The notes under the pieces were generated by a model, which saw nothing but the letters and a program-made list of their open reading frames with translations, did no database searches and had not been told where the DNA came from. Of a stretch of 64,000 nucleotides of DNA, positions 1-13,400 are shown piece by piece. Origin of the DNA: Phoronis australis (Eukaryota; Phoronida; Phoronidae); contig NMRA01000595.1 of the NCBI GenBank assembly GCA_002633005.1, forward strand, positions 34,423 to 98,422, read 5' to 3'. Both the position numbers and the translations under genes were made by a program. The number at the start of each line of letters is the position of its first letter. Within the stretch, counting starts at the first letter, position 1.

Positions 1-3000
1 TTAGTATAACTAAATATCCGCCTCCTGAAAGTCCGCAGCGCCCTCTCTGATTCTGCAGTGTTTACCCGCAATGCTGCACTTCACCAGGGCACTCCTGTTA
101 CAAGTGCTGTATGCTAATCATTTTTATCTCAAAAGTGGTTCGCCATTTGTCATTCTGACGCAGATGGAGTTTTCATTGAGTTGCAGTGAAAAACCTATGG
201 GGTTCCTTAAATAAAGTTCTTCACTTGTTCTAGTCTGCTGAGAAGTCCATTATGGACCCAACCTTTTGGAAATGTAGGTCAATGATGGAACGTATTTATC
301 TAAGTGTATGTTATGTCTGACCAATAATAACCAAATTTGTAAGGTTAGCTATGAGAATTTGATATCTTCAATATTGTGTCCTTGAAAGTAGATAAAAAGT
401 TCTGCCAGTCTCCTGCTGTTATGATGCAAACCTACTGAGCGTGAACAGTTTGTAGTAAATGCAAACTGTGTACTCAAGACTCAATCACTGCTGAATTAGT
501 TCCATTATGATCTTTGATGTACCGGAGATTACTTTGTGTCAGAATAGATGATTTTGCATTATGTGCCTTGTTGAAGACAGATATATCAGTCCATCATGGG
601 CTTGGTTGTTGGCTAACAGCACCTGAATAATTACCTAATCAATAGCGACCAACTACTGATTACCTGAACGACTGGCATGTGCTGTAGCAAGCCCTCCACT
701 AAGAGTTTTAGTCAGTGAGTTATCGATTTAATGAAAATTATCTTAGTAGTACATTAGCCGTAAAAAGTACAAAGGAAGTTGGACATGGAGTAAATTGAGG
801 GATTATGTGGAGTTGTGTCATCATGCAATTAATGGATATTTGGTGGCATTAAGGTGTTGGATGTATTCAGTTATTCTCCATTTATCGCGAAGCAATATAA
901 TTGCCAAAATTGTCCTTTTTCTATTTTTTAATGTTTGACTACTTTGCTACAGATTATGGGGACTTGTCTAATGTTTTATGACATGCATACAGTACAAACC
1001 AGAACTGTAATAGACTGAAATTTTCTTATTTTTTGTTTCTGTTAAAAAATTTACGGAATAATGTGTGCTAAGAACGTAAAGAATTAGCGCATGGAAAAAG
1101 GTACACAACACGTCAGAAGTCCTGTTCAGACAAATTGACCCCACCATGGATCCTGGCAAGAAGCCAAATTCATTGCTATAGTACTTCCCTCACGACTGAG
1201 AATGATGGAGAATTTACCTGAAACTTTGACTAAGGGTGGCTGTACCTTTCTGAAAAAATTGCCGCCATTATACCTCCTACCAGTCATTTCTGCTTTTAAC
1301 AGAATCATCAGTGTGAAACATTTGTTTTGTCTGATTAGTTTTCTCTTGTACTGTACCATTTTAATGTCAACGTCACTTGTCCCCACTGTAACATGTGATT
1401 TCCGGACCTTTAGTGACAAGTTGTCCACAAGGAAATGATATAACAGTAGGCCTTTTGACTATGACGAATTTACAAAGCCCACAAGCTGTTCATTTTCAAA
1501 AAACTACCGTCAAGAAAACATCTATATTATAGGGTTTGTGATTATAAAATTGTTTTTGTCAAGATGAAATGTTTTGGATCATAAATTTATCCTTAGGATC
1601 ACTGTTTGTGAAACTGAATCCCATGCTTGAGGTTATCCAGTTTCAGCAATTCTTTCTGGTCTCCACAATTGTTATTCAAAATTTTGTGTGATTGAGTTGA
1701 ATGGCTGACAAAAGACAATCTCAATGATTGTTTGGACACATTCTAAATATATATTGACAAGCTGCTTTCAGTGTGCTTAATCTATTGAGCACTCAGTGAA
1801 GCAGTGTGTACTTGGGTCACAGATGTTTAGTTATGCAGTCCCTGCTATTGATGTGTTTAGTGAATGTTTTGATGTCTAATAGACCACAGTTTGGTTATAT
1901 TGGTGATGTTTGATATGAAATGAACTCTCACAGTAAATCTGTAATCTACTTAGTTGTTGGTTGTGAGAAAGCCATATGGTGTATTCTTATGCATCATTTG
2001 GCTGAGACAATTTCTCATTAAAAGAGTGATCTTACCTTTGATTGTAAAAACAACTTATGATTTAGACCTCTTGTCGATCTGATTTTTGTTCAATTTTTTG
2101 AAGATGATTTTAGAGGCTTTGAAAGAGTTGGCAAGGTGTTACAAAGCAGTGTCTACAAGTTGGCTTGTCACCTTGTCATTTTAAGCTCAGACCACAACTT
2201 CTAACCATTTTTAATAACCTTGAAGGCCTTGGAGAGGCAGTGTTGTGTTTCTAATCTCCGAATTGTCAGGCAATCAGCTGCGAGTAAATATTAGAGTCAG
2301 TGTATCAAGAACCTGCCTGTGTAAACAGCCTGTATGGTGTGGGTCACAACTCATTTAATCTCTCAATAGTATGGTATATTATATTTTCAAGTTTTCAGTC
2401 TTCTGATGTATGGTAATGAGTGACTGTTCGAACTTAACATTTTCTTTTCTTGCAAAGACTGTTGATGAATTATGATTTTGTTCTGCTCAGTATTACAATA
2501 GTGACAGCATTAGAACTTTTTCCTGCTGAAGTGGTTAATGCCGGTACAATAATCAAATCATAAAAGTGTAACAAATTGGCTAATGTTCTTTTTATAAAAA
2601 ATCACTTAAATTACCAATTTGTTCAGTTTCCTACAGTTGTGCTCAGTGTCAGTTTTTCTTAGATTTATCACAGTTTTATGATAAAAGTTCTTCAGTTCGG
2701 GACACAATATGGCAGAGAGCTAAAATTTCATTTTGTCAAATTTCTCAACCAAAGTATTACTTTTCAAGAAATTTACTTAGCGTTTGGCATGGTTCACATG
2801 GCATAGCTATTAGCAAACAATTTTGAGGACTTGCAGCAATGTGGTTAGCCTCTGAAAATTAGAAATATTGTAATTTTAACTATTATTTTTGTCTCAAATT
2901 TATGAATTTTCCGGTAGTTTTTATCAAGAGTAAACACGCCTCATGACAATTAAACGGATACTAAACACTGTTTTGCAGGCCCTTTAACATATGTACCAAA

Positions 3001-5911
3001 ATGACATTCCCCTGCAGTTATCTGAAACAAAGTAATACTCTGTTACCGACGACAACCCTCAAAAGTTTGGAGGAAAATTTGGAAACTTCTTTTGAAGTCT
3101 GCTAAAAGGGCAAGCTTGACTTAAGCTTTTAATGAATTACACGGCAACTGTGAGAAAACATCACACAACAAGGACCATAATGTCCAATTTGTGACACAGG
3201 GAGTATGAGTTTTTAGTTGATTCCTACCTTTAACTTGGAAGATTGACACCAATGCAGGTGATAGAATGAGGATTGGTTGAAGTCATCGAAACAGGGTTTC
3301 AGTATCCTGTTAAAAATCTGCAAAAAATTAAATGTAATACTGGACTTACATTTCAATTGAGCGACATTACGTGCTCATCGCTGGGCCTTTCATTGGCAAC
3401 TGCCGTGTTCGGCTGATGACATAATCGGCGGAAATGAAACATAGTGAGCAATCCACATGTCCTGGAGAACTGGATTATTCATTAACAGACTTTCAAAAAG
3501 TGTTTCCATATTCATGTTCTCTATAGGTTTAGTGCGCATTGCCTTGGAGTGTTAATACTAACGTGTTGCTTTCACAAAAGATGGCGCTAGTTTAGTTACA
3601 TACCTCAAGAAGCAAAAGCAACGGATATTCTTAGATGTCTCCTGTGTGACCTCATAAATTTTTCACCGCTTTTCTCCTTTACCATGCAGGAGAGTGTATT
3701 GGTTTGTGTTAGCTCTGATGAAAAATTCACGACTCTTCAAGTTGTACGTTGTAGAATAACTGGTCCAGGAGTAGTCTATCAGGGTTCATCAGTCTGGGTT
3801 TTTGTAGTACAGTTTGGCTGTAGTCAATGGAGACATTGAAGATGTTTGTAGAGAAATTTTGGGGCAACGTCCACTTGCCCTGAACTGGATTGTGCGAATG
3901 TAAGGTGGGAAATCTAGAGAGGTTTCTGAGTTTCTGAGAATGGGATATACTAGCTCTGTGCTAATACGACGGACATGTACTCTCTACAAGTGAAAGACAA
4001 GCGAAACAAGAAATCCTGGGTAAGGTTACGCCAACCTTTCAGCCTTTGAATACAACAAGAAGTTAATTTTTTTGTCCTGTCTGCTTTGTGTCCATGGCTT
4101 CTTCCGAGATCATTGTGGTGTGAACGTTATGTGGTCTAGGGGTCAAGAACTACGGTAATCTTTGTACTCGTTACACTTGGCATTTTCCAATTTTCTGTAC
4201 AACTTGAGGTTGATATTAGTTATTTTGTGTTCAAATACATAATGTTTTATGCAAATGAGTTAGTTGTAAAATTTCGCTATTGATGACCCCCTGGATTCGT
4301 GCTGCGAAGTCAAATAAAATCTCAACATTGAACTCAAACTGGAACTTGTTATTGTCTTAATGCTGTGTTCATGTGCTGTCTGGGATTGACAGTTAGGCAC
4401 TTGAACTCAGGGTAATAGACATTTATCACAAGTTTGTGAGTTCAAACAAACCCAGAGTAGGGAATGGCAAAACTAATTTCATGTTCAATTTCCAATCAAA
4501 GGATTAGACCACCGGCCAGAACTCCATTCAGGGTTGTCCAGGCGTGTATATGTGATCTTGTTTGCATGGAAAAAAATTAAATCATATCGAGTGATCTTTT
4601 GTTGAAATGTTGAAGACAGTTACTCTTCTTATGCGATTTAGTTGACTTTTATGCTTTTTGTATTCACCGTTTAAGTCTTTGCAACAAAATTGTGGGTGGA
4701 CTGGTGGAGGCCTTCCCCTCCCCTCCTGTTGCCAACTTGAGGATTTTAGGAGTGATGCGAATATTTTGTGTGTTTACCTCTTCCCCTTGCAAAGTCCTTG
4801 ATTCGCCAGCGAAAGTATACCTGTCTTCTTTTCATAAGTTGCAAAATAGTTCTGTACATATTTTGTGGTGTTTGCCTTTTCTCTGGTTTCGAAAGGTGTC
4901 ATTTTGTGGATACATGATTATGCCCTGAGGCCTGCTGTTTGGAGGAGTTCCTTAAAGTAGACACCAGATGTCATATTGTACCAACCAATCTACTGTAATT
5001 CTCCACTTTTTATACAGCAATAGTTACTTTCAAATTTGTTGTAAATAATGGAAACTAGTGATTATTGTGTTATGATAGCTGGACAATACAAAGCAAGTCA
5101 TTGAGGGATTAAAATTTTCTTCGGTAATCTCTGCTTTTGTAAAGAAATTCGATAAAATAAACTTCACATGTCTACCGGCCCATGATTGAATGTTGTGTGT
5201 GTTTAAGAGATGGTGACAGAGCAAGATATTGGTAGTTTACCAACACAGTATTTCAAAACTGGTATTGTAAATATTGAGAAAACAATACATTACATGTATG
5301 CATTAAATACAGTGAAATATCACCTATTTAGGACACAAAGTGACCGTGGAAAATATCTAGAACCAAAATTACGCTTTTCCATTCTCAAGTTCTGTGACTT
5401 TGAAAGATATCTGGCTCTAAAATGATGCATTGTCCGAAATTGATGTTTTTTATAATTGAGCCTTCTCATAAGTAGGCTTAGCGCATGAATTTCTTCCTTT
5501 GCTCATCATGTTAGTGCCGGGTAATCCCCACGGTGATAAATTCGAAGAACTCAACTATCAGGGGTGGGCGTTCTGACGATCGGTGTTTAAAATTTATGAA
5601 GTCCTGTTGGGCGTTAACCTCAACTCCCAATGCATTTGAAGTTATACACCTGAGGTGTATTGTGGGTAACCCACGTTACACGCTATCTTCAATTAGATGC
5701 AGCGCCACCTACATCAATCCAACGTCCAAACTCCTTAGCAGTGGTGAACATAAAAGACTCCATTCATGATTATGTCACTTTTAAGTTGAAGGTAAATTTT
5801 ACACTAAAATTCCGGATTTCCGTGGTAATATGTAGAACATAGCTGTTAACATAATGAGAATTCATGTGACACTTAACTGTGTTAGCTATGTGTCATGTCA
5901 TCCCATCATTA
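1..5911. other. Non-coding: upstream whirlin intron or flank
   Basis: No exon with conserved coding content is seen on either strand. Open frames are short and have no recognisable motif. PDZ1 of whirlin would be expected upstream of 7265, but no PDZ-like coding appears, so it probably lies left of the window. A stretch near 2101-2200 resembles a stretch at 7605-7690, marking a diverged dispersed repeat. Confidence 0.6.
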
Positions 5912-6504
5912 CTATTGTATGGTGTGGTGTACAAATATTAAGTGTCAGATCAAATATCAGGAGTGGGAAACAATGGTGATGTCATAAAGTATGCATAAAC
6001 ATTTAATGATCTCGTTAAATACGTGTTCAAGTTAGGACAGAGCTTTTCGTATCTTAGAAGTGGCTGATCAAATTGGTATGTAATTTTCAAATAGTGTGCT
6101 TTACGCCATTAGGAATTGTTTTTAAAAGGTTCTACTTTTGCACGAGGGACTATAAAAATAGGACTTTTATGAAAAAATAAAAAATGCCTAAAATGAAAAC
6201 AATGATGATTTAGAAAACCGTAACTGTGTTTTTTAGATTTTATCTTCAGCATTTGAATCAACTGAAAATAAGTTTTTGATACTAATGTACCTTTCTTTTT
6301 AACTTAAATATTAATTAAAAAGACCTGTTCATGTGACCCAGCTGATGGCATTTTTCAAGTAAACAGTAAAAAGTATAATTACACAGTTTTTCTACTTTCA
6401 GAAAACGTACTATTACTGAAATAAGTTATGCTATACACAGACTTGTGGTACTTGACGACATAACTTTTAGCTATTAATTACTAGTATTAATCATAGGGTT
6501 CCGG

Positions 6505-6600
6505 TAAGATATAAAGTGCTTGCATTTTGAAAACCAGTTTTGTCCACTGAATAACATGCTTCAAACTGGTTCTCAAAATGAGGGCACGCCACTCATTGTA
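6505..6600 (-). mobile_element. Hairpin MITE in whirlin intron (also present at about 8449-8546)
   Basis: Same inner arms in inverted orientation: GAAAACCAGTTTTGTCCACT, then ATAACATGCTTCAAACTGGT and TCTCAAAATG. The second copy in arm B comes from the local duplication and is not a separate insertion. The outer ends are diverged. Confidence 0.65.
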
Positions 6601-7264
6601 CACCTTGATGGTCCTTAGTGACGGAATTAAATATAAGACCATGTTCAATTATCTTTAGTTTTAGATTGTTTTCTTTCTCCAAAATTTGGACTCCTGTTCA
6701 TTTGGGAACAAATAATGTTTGGTTATTATGCTAAAGTTTCACCAATTTAAGACAGTCATTTTGTTGCGAACAAGTGATTTTTTACATTTTTTTTCAAAAA
6801 GATTTGTTTAGTGGCACCAAATAAGTGCTTTACTGTTTTTTAGTTCTACACCTTAGCTACTGTACTATCAGACAGTTCTTTGAGAAGCTGTGGGCTTTTA
6901 CTAAAATGTTAAAAAGTCCTTTAAAAATAAAAAATATCAATTTTAGCAATTGTTTTGTTGGTGTATAAACTGATAGGCTCTTGTCGCAAAATAAAACCGA
7001 AAGAGCATTTTGTGTCCATGGTAACAGTTGATTGATTTCGCACATTGAATGATTTATTACTATTCAATTATTCCAGAGAGCAGTAATTAAGTAAGCTGTC
7101 ATTAATATAAGTTACGTAATGATGAAGTAATACCCAAGTCCTTAATAAAATGTCACATTTTTGTGACAAAATTTTGCAGAAATCTCATTCATTGTATTCA
7201 TTGAAACCAATGTTCTTAAACACAAGTTCCGTTTTGGAGAAGTAAATTTTTTTTCGTTCTGTAG

Positions 7265-7474
7265 GTGATCAAGTCAGCACGGAAACTTGAACTTGTGGTC
7301 CGCCATGTTGGCCGGGTGCCTGGATCCTCATTCGCTCACCAGACGTACTCATGGGTGGATCCTGAGGGCCGGTCTGTGTCTCCTCCCCCAGAGGTGGATT
7401 CTACGGGGCGGTATGAGCTGCATGGGCGGAGTAAGAGTGGATTGATGCTGCTGAAGGACAGTGACGAGCGCAAG
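7265..7474 (+). CDS. WHRN: Whirlin exon, PDZ1-PDZ2 linker (copy A)
   Basis: A 210-nt exon, phase 0 at both ends, with acceptor TTCTGTAG and donor GTGAGT. Its 70 residues run from the last strand of PDZ1 (VIKSARKLELVV) through the conserved TYSWVDPEGRSVSPPP stretch to DSDERK, where PDZ2 begins. It differs from the copy at 9211-9420 at five third-codon positions, all synonymous. Because the exon is a multiple of three, including both copies would keep the frame but duplicate the linker. Confidence 0.88.
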
Positions 7475-10400
7475 GTGAGTGGAGGGGCGGAGCTTCTTGC
7501 CTTATAAGTGGATGTAAACCTGCCTTCCATTATATGTTGATCTAGACCAATTACTGTTTTGAAATTAGTTTCAAATTGTTCTTTAGAAAATTTAAATTAG
7601 ACGTGATGCGAAAGCTTTGAAAGAAATTGCAGCTCGTTATAGCACCATGCTCTACAAGTTGGCTGGTCGTCGTGTGTCATTTTATCTACTGAGCTGTCTG
7701 TTCTTCGCGAGCCCACAAATCATCTGAATAAGGAACAAGTTGAAACCATTCTNAGGTCGCATTTTGCGACTTTATACGAGCTGACAAAAATCTCAGCTCG
7801 CATTTTCAAATTTCAGGTCGCAAATGCGACCTGCAGCTCGTTATGTCGAGCCCTGCTATTGTATGGTGTCGTGTACAAATATTAAGTGTCAGATCAAATA
7901 TCAGGAGTGGGAAACAATGGTGATGTCATAAAGTATGCATAAACATTTAATGATCTCGGTAAATACGTGTTCAAGTTAGGACAGAGCTTTTCGCATCTTA
8001 GAAGTGGCTGATCAAATTCGTATGTAATTTTCAAATAGTGTGCTTTACGCCATTAGGAATTTTTAAAAGGTTCCACTTTTGCACGAGGGACTATAAAAGT
8101 AGGACTTAAATGAAAAAATAAAAAATGCCTAAAACGAAAACAATGATAATTTAGAAAACCGTAACTGTGTTTTTTAGATTTTATCTTCAGCATTTGAATC
8201 AACTGAAAATAAGTTTTTCATACTAATGTACCTTTCTTTTTAACTTAAATATTAACTAAAAAGACCTGTTCATGTGACCCAGCTGATGGCATTTTTCAAG
8301 TAAACAGTAAAAAGTATAATTACACAGGTTTTCTACTTTCAGAAAACGTACTATTACTGAATTAAATTATGCTAACACACGGACTTGTGGTACTTGACGA
8401 CGTAACTTTTAGCTATTAATTACTAGTACTAATCATAGGGTACTGGTCAGATATAACGTGCTTGCATTTTGAAACCAGGTTTGTCCACTGAATAACATGC
8501 TTCAAACTGGTTCTCAAAATGAGGGCACGCCACTCATTGTACACCTTGGTGGTCCTTAGTGAAGGAATTAAATTCAAGACCATGCTCAATTATCTTTAAT
8601 TTTAGATTGTTCTCTTTCTCCACAATTTGGACTCCTGTTCATTTGGGAACAAATAATGTTTGGTTGTTATGCTAAAGTCTCACCAATTTAAGACAAGTCA
8701 TTTTGTTGCGAAGAAGTGATTTTTTACATTTTTTTTTTCAAAAATATTTGTTTAGTGGCACCAAATAATTGCTTTGTTTTTTAGTTCTACACCTTAGCTA
8801 CTGTACTATCAGACATTTCTTTGATAAGCTGTGGGCTTTTACTAAAATGTTAAAAAGTCCTTGAAAAATAAAAAATATCAATTTTAGCAATTGTTTTGTT
8901 GGTGTATAAACTGATAGGCTCTTGTTGCAAAATAAAACCGAAAGAGCATTTTGTGTCTATGGTAACAGTTGATTGATTTCGCACATTGAATGATTTATTA
9001 CTATTCAATTATTCCAGAGAGCAATAATTAAGTAAGCTGTCATTAATATAAGTGATGTAATGATGAGGTAATACCCAAGTCCGTAATAAAAATGTGATGT
9101 CACATTTTTGTGACAAAATTTTGCAGAAATCTCATTCATTGTATTCATTGAAACCAATGTTCTTAAACACAAATTCCGTTAGGAGAAGTAAATTTTTTTT
9201 CGTTCTGTAGGTGATCAAGTCGGCGCGGAAACTTGAACTTGTGGTCCGCCATGTTGGCCGGGTGCCTGGATCCTCATTCGCTCACCAGACGTACTCATGG
9301 GTGGATCCTGAGGGCCGGTCTGTGTCTCCTCCTCCAGAGGTGGATTCTACTGGGCGGTATGAGCTGCATGGGCGGAGCAAGAGTGGATTGATGCTGCTGA
9401 AGGACAGTGACGAGCGCAAGGTGAGTGAAGGGGCGGAGCTTGCTGCCTTATAAGTGGGTGTTAACCCGCCTTCCATTATATGTTGATGTAGACCACTTAC
9501 CGTTTTGAAATTAGTTTCAAATTGTTCTTTAGAAAATTTAAATTAGACGTGATGCGAAAGCTTTGAAAGAAATTGCAGCTCGTTATAGCACCATGCTCTA
9601 CAAGTTGGCTGGTCGTCGTGTGTCATTTTATCTACTGAGCTGTCTGTTCTTCGCGAGCCCACAAATCATCTGAATAAGGAACAAGTTGAAACCATTCTCA
9701 GTCAAAAGTTCCGTTCTTGGACAGAATGCGTTGGTATAGCAATTAAAACAAATTTCAGTACTGCATCGGTGTGTTTCAAGATATTGAAATTTAAATTTGA
9801 GAATGCTTGCATTTGATTACAGAGTTTGGATGCTTTGGAGTTGCGTAACAGAATCTTTTTGTTGAATAATGTACCTGTGTTTTAGTCAATAGGTTTTGTC
9901 CAAGGCTGTAGCTTTGCATCACAGGACACAAAAAGGAACACTGAGGAATGAATGTCATCTGGAATGCACATTTGTAGTTGGTTGTAAGAAATGTATCTTT
10001 GAAATGAAACCAAGAGAATTCGTCTGCTCTTATTAAACTCAAAAGAGAGTGGAAAATAAAAAGTCCTTTGATTCGTTGAAAATAAAATTTTTTATCTACA
10101 ATATCTATTTTTAATTTTTTTTCGCGCAGTTTTATGGACTCGAAAGCATAAAAATTAACCTAAAATTTTGTGTGACAGTTCAATAGAACCTTTATCTTGT
10201 AATTATGTTGTGAACACTCAGTAATGTGGATGCCTTGCTGGAATATGGTTTAATGAATGCTACGACTTCTCAGGATAAATTGAGCTCTTTCTTGATTTTA
10301 GGTCAACTGTGTTGTTGATGAAGGTCGCAGCCTCGGTCTGATGATACGGGGTGGTACAGAGTTTGGTCTTGGTGTCTACATTACAGGAGTTGATGCCTAT

Positions 10401-13400
10401 TCTGTTGCAGAGAATGCTGGTTTGAAGGTACGTTCCTGAGGGTGTGAGATCAGTTGTATGAAGGTTTGTAACTTGGTCTGATATGTTGCAATACTGCTGA
10501 CTGGAAATTTGACACTGGACAAGTGTTTCTAATAAACCTCGCCTTACCTAAAACCACAGGCTGTGTTTGTGGTCCAGTCAAGTTACTGTTAATATCCTAT
10601 AATGTTCAGGGAATTTCTTCTTAGCGGCGCCCTGTAGTGGTCAGGCACAAATTTGTTTGTTGTCCACGCGTTTGATTGCTGACAACCAGCTAGTTTAGAC
10701 TTACTAAGTCTTCAGCAGCCAGTAACGATTTATTTGTTCCTCCTTGAAGTGTACAAATCCCTTCTAAAGGTTAACTGAGACCATTTTTACNNNNNNNNNN
10801 NNNNNNNNNNNNNNNNNNNNNNNNNNNNNNNNNNNNNNNNNNNNNNNNNNNNNNNNNNNNNNNNNNNNNNNNNNNNNNNNNNNNNNNNNNNNNNNNNNNN
10901 NNNNNNNNNNNNNNNNNNNNNNNNNNNNNNNNNNNNNNNNNNNNNNNNNNNNNNNNNNNNNNNNNNNNNNNNNNNNNNNNNNNNNNNNNNNNNNNNNNNN
11001 NNNNNNNNGGGTGCATTCACTTAAGGCAGTTCTTTGTGAATCTCGCAAAATCACGTTAGTCTAAGACGATCTTTGCATTGGCTAAGAACACAACAACCAA
11101 TCAAACTCTTTGCTTTGTGGAAATAAACGTTACAGGCACCTCTTTGCAAGTCAAATTTTCTCGTTGCCAGTTACTTGCGTATGGCTTGTGGAACTCAGTG
11201 CATCGTTGTGTTTAGGTGTTACAGGGATATTCCTGACCAGGTTTGAACGTGTGCTCTTAGGGCGCACCTGGTGATAAAAAGTGTGCCCAGCAGACTTAGT
11301 GTAATTAAAGTGGTAACATATGAAACAGAAATCCCAAGGGCAATCGAAATAAGTCGTGTTTTACCCAACTGTCTTCACTAGGTTGACTAGAATCTTGCAT
11401 TTTTTGAAGAGAGTTGCGTTTTTAAAAGATATGCCGAGGGGCACACTTCTGCCACGTACTTGCGCCTTTTTTTTATTTTTTTACGCCCTTGTAGTGCAAA
11501 GGCGCAGTCCAGGAATATCCCTGGTGTCAAAAGATTTGTGTGGTATTGGTTTTTGATGCGGCTGTTGTTTTCATGCTTATTGGCACTGCCTTCTCTCTCT
11601 CTCTTTGTGTTTGAAGTGGGTACAGCTTGAGTGGAAGAAAGAAGAGGTTTGTGTTGCAGATATGATGCTTTACGAATCACTAACTTCCATTTATTAGTTG
11701 TCACGCACAGTTGTGGTTTTAGCACTAACGTATTATTTTTTGAATCATGCTTTGTTTACGTTACGGATTATAATTTTAATGCTTAAGGTTGTTAGGATCC
11801 CAGAAAAAAATCTAAATTTGGTTATTTTTTTAACGTCAGGTCACAAAAATGACGGATCAGATTCATGTGAAACTTTTAGATGGTATGCTGTATAAGCTGG
11901 TCGGGACTGTTTTTAAAATGTTTCACTTTTACTAAAGGGGCTATCTAAACATAGGAAAACTCCAAAGTTGAATAAAATGAAAAGAAACGATCATTTTAAA
12001 ACTTAGCATTTTTTTGAAATATCATTTTAAACATGTTTTATTTATGGAATTTGGTAAGTGTTGTTGATACCATTTTTGCTATGAATGTGCCTTTATTTTT
12101 GACTTGGTTTCATGGAAAAGACATTGCACATGACCTAGTTAAGAGGAAATTGAATTAAATTTGCAAACTTTTTACTTTCAGAATGCTCTCACCAAGTTAA
12201 GATTGTGTAGTTTTGTGTAGATCTAGCTGACTACACATAGTAGTCCATAAGGTCCTGTTTAACCTAAGTGCATGCATAGTACATTGATCAGACAAATTCA
12301 TTTCCTCATCCTGACCCATCACAACCCAGCGTTATAGCTACGCTGATGGTGAATTCCGCCTGTATTGAACCATTGATGGGAAATTCCGAGGGCACTTTGC
12401 GCGATTGTTTTTGGGATGTATAGTACTTTCAGAAAGATTGTCAAGAATTACTGCTACACGATAAGTAAATGTTGTTTTCAAGTGCTCATTGAGTCAGCTT
12501 TTGTGATGTTTAATGTGCTGAGACAAAGAATACATAATATCACATAAGCTGACTAAAACAGCACACGAAACACTCTTTCTTAATTAATGTTTGCGACGAA
12601 AGTTAATGCAAGTATAAATTATTTGTGGTAGTTGAATTAGAGGGATATGGGTTGGCTGGGGACATGGAGTGAGAAGGTGATAAGGGAATTGAATAATTTA
12701 CTGCTGCTGACAAGCTGATTATTTGATAAAGTTCCATGGTGGAGTGTAATGAAAGTTGATACGTGATAATATCGTTATCATCATGCCATTATACATTGTA
12801 TTGCAACTGAACAAAGCTTTTGCTATGTCAGTAATCGTATTAAGTAGCAGTTTCTGAAAGCACCTGCAGGTGGTTCTACGTCAACCATCACAGATTTTTC
12901 TGACACTTTATGAGGGCTTGGGCTACCCATTACTGTGTACTAAGTCACCTATGATTTTTCTGACAAGCCTCGTTTTCATGCTTATATTGCAAAAAAGTCA
13001 TTTTCGACACTTATTTCAGTAAAACTGTCAACTTTCCAAGACTATTAAGACATCTTAAACGTTAGGAATAACTATAACTTTTTCTATGAATGCTTCTAAA
13101 CTTAAGGTCCAGAAACACATTTTATGTTTAAGATAGAGATTTTAGTAGTTAAGTACTGGCATTTCAAAAATTAAGAATCTTTGTAAATTTTCAACAAATG
13201 GGCTGATTTTGGCCATTTTTAATCAGACAGTGAGCAAAGGATATAGCATTGTGTAAATATGAAACCACTGTGATTTGATAGCATTGGGCTAGTTTAGTAC
13301 ATGAAGTCAAAAGTTTGGTCTTTTGTCCTCTTAGCAGTTAGCATGTAATTTTATTGTCACTGAGTATACCTTGCACTATTTGGGTACTCAGATACACTGA

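Larger units (their letters stand above)
5912..7752 (+). repeat. Tandem duplication 1, arm A
   Basis: 1841 bp that recur at 7856-9698 with only scattered substitutions and small indels. The arm includes the whirlin linker exon and about 1.35 kb of the intron before it. Homology ends at base 7752, directly before the ambiguous base at 7753. Confidence 0.93.

Noticed and set aside
4692-4928. 78-codon open frame in the left non-coding region
   Set aside because: No motif, no splice context, and composition like the surrounding non-coding DNA.
10764-11054. Open frames across the run of N
   Set aside because: They consist almost only of undetermined residues.
11580-11660. Possible whirlin exon after the CT run (WVQLEWKKEE)
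   Set aside because: Very short, no match to whirlin, and the phase cannot be connected to neighbours.
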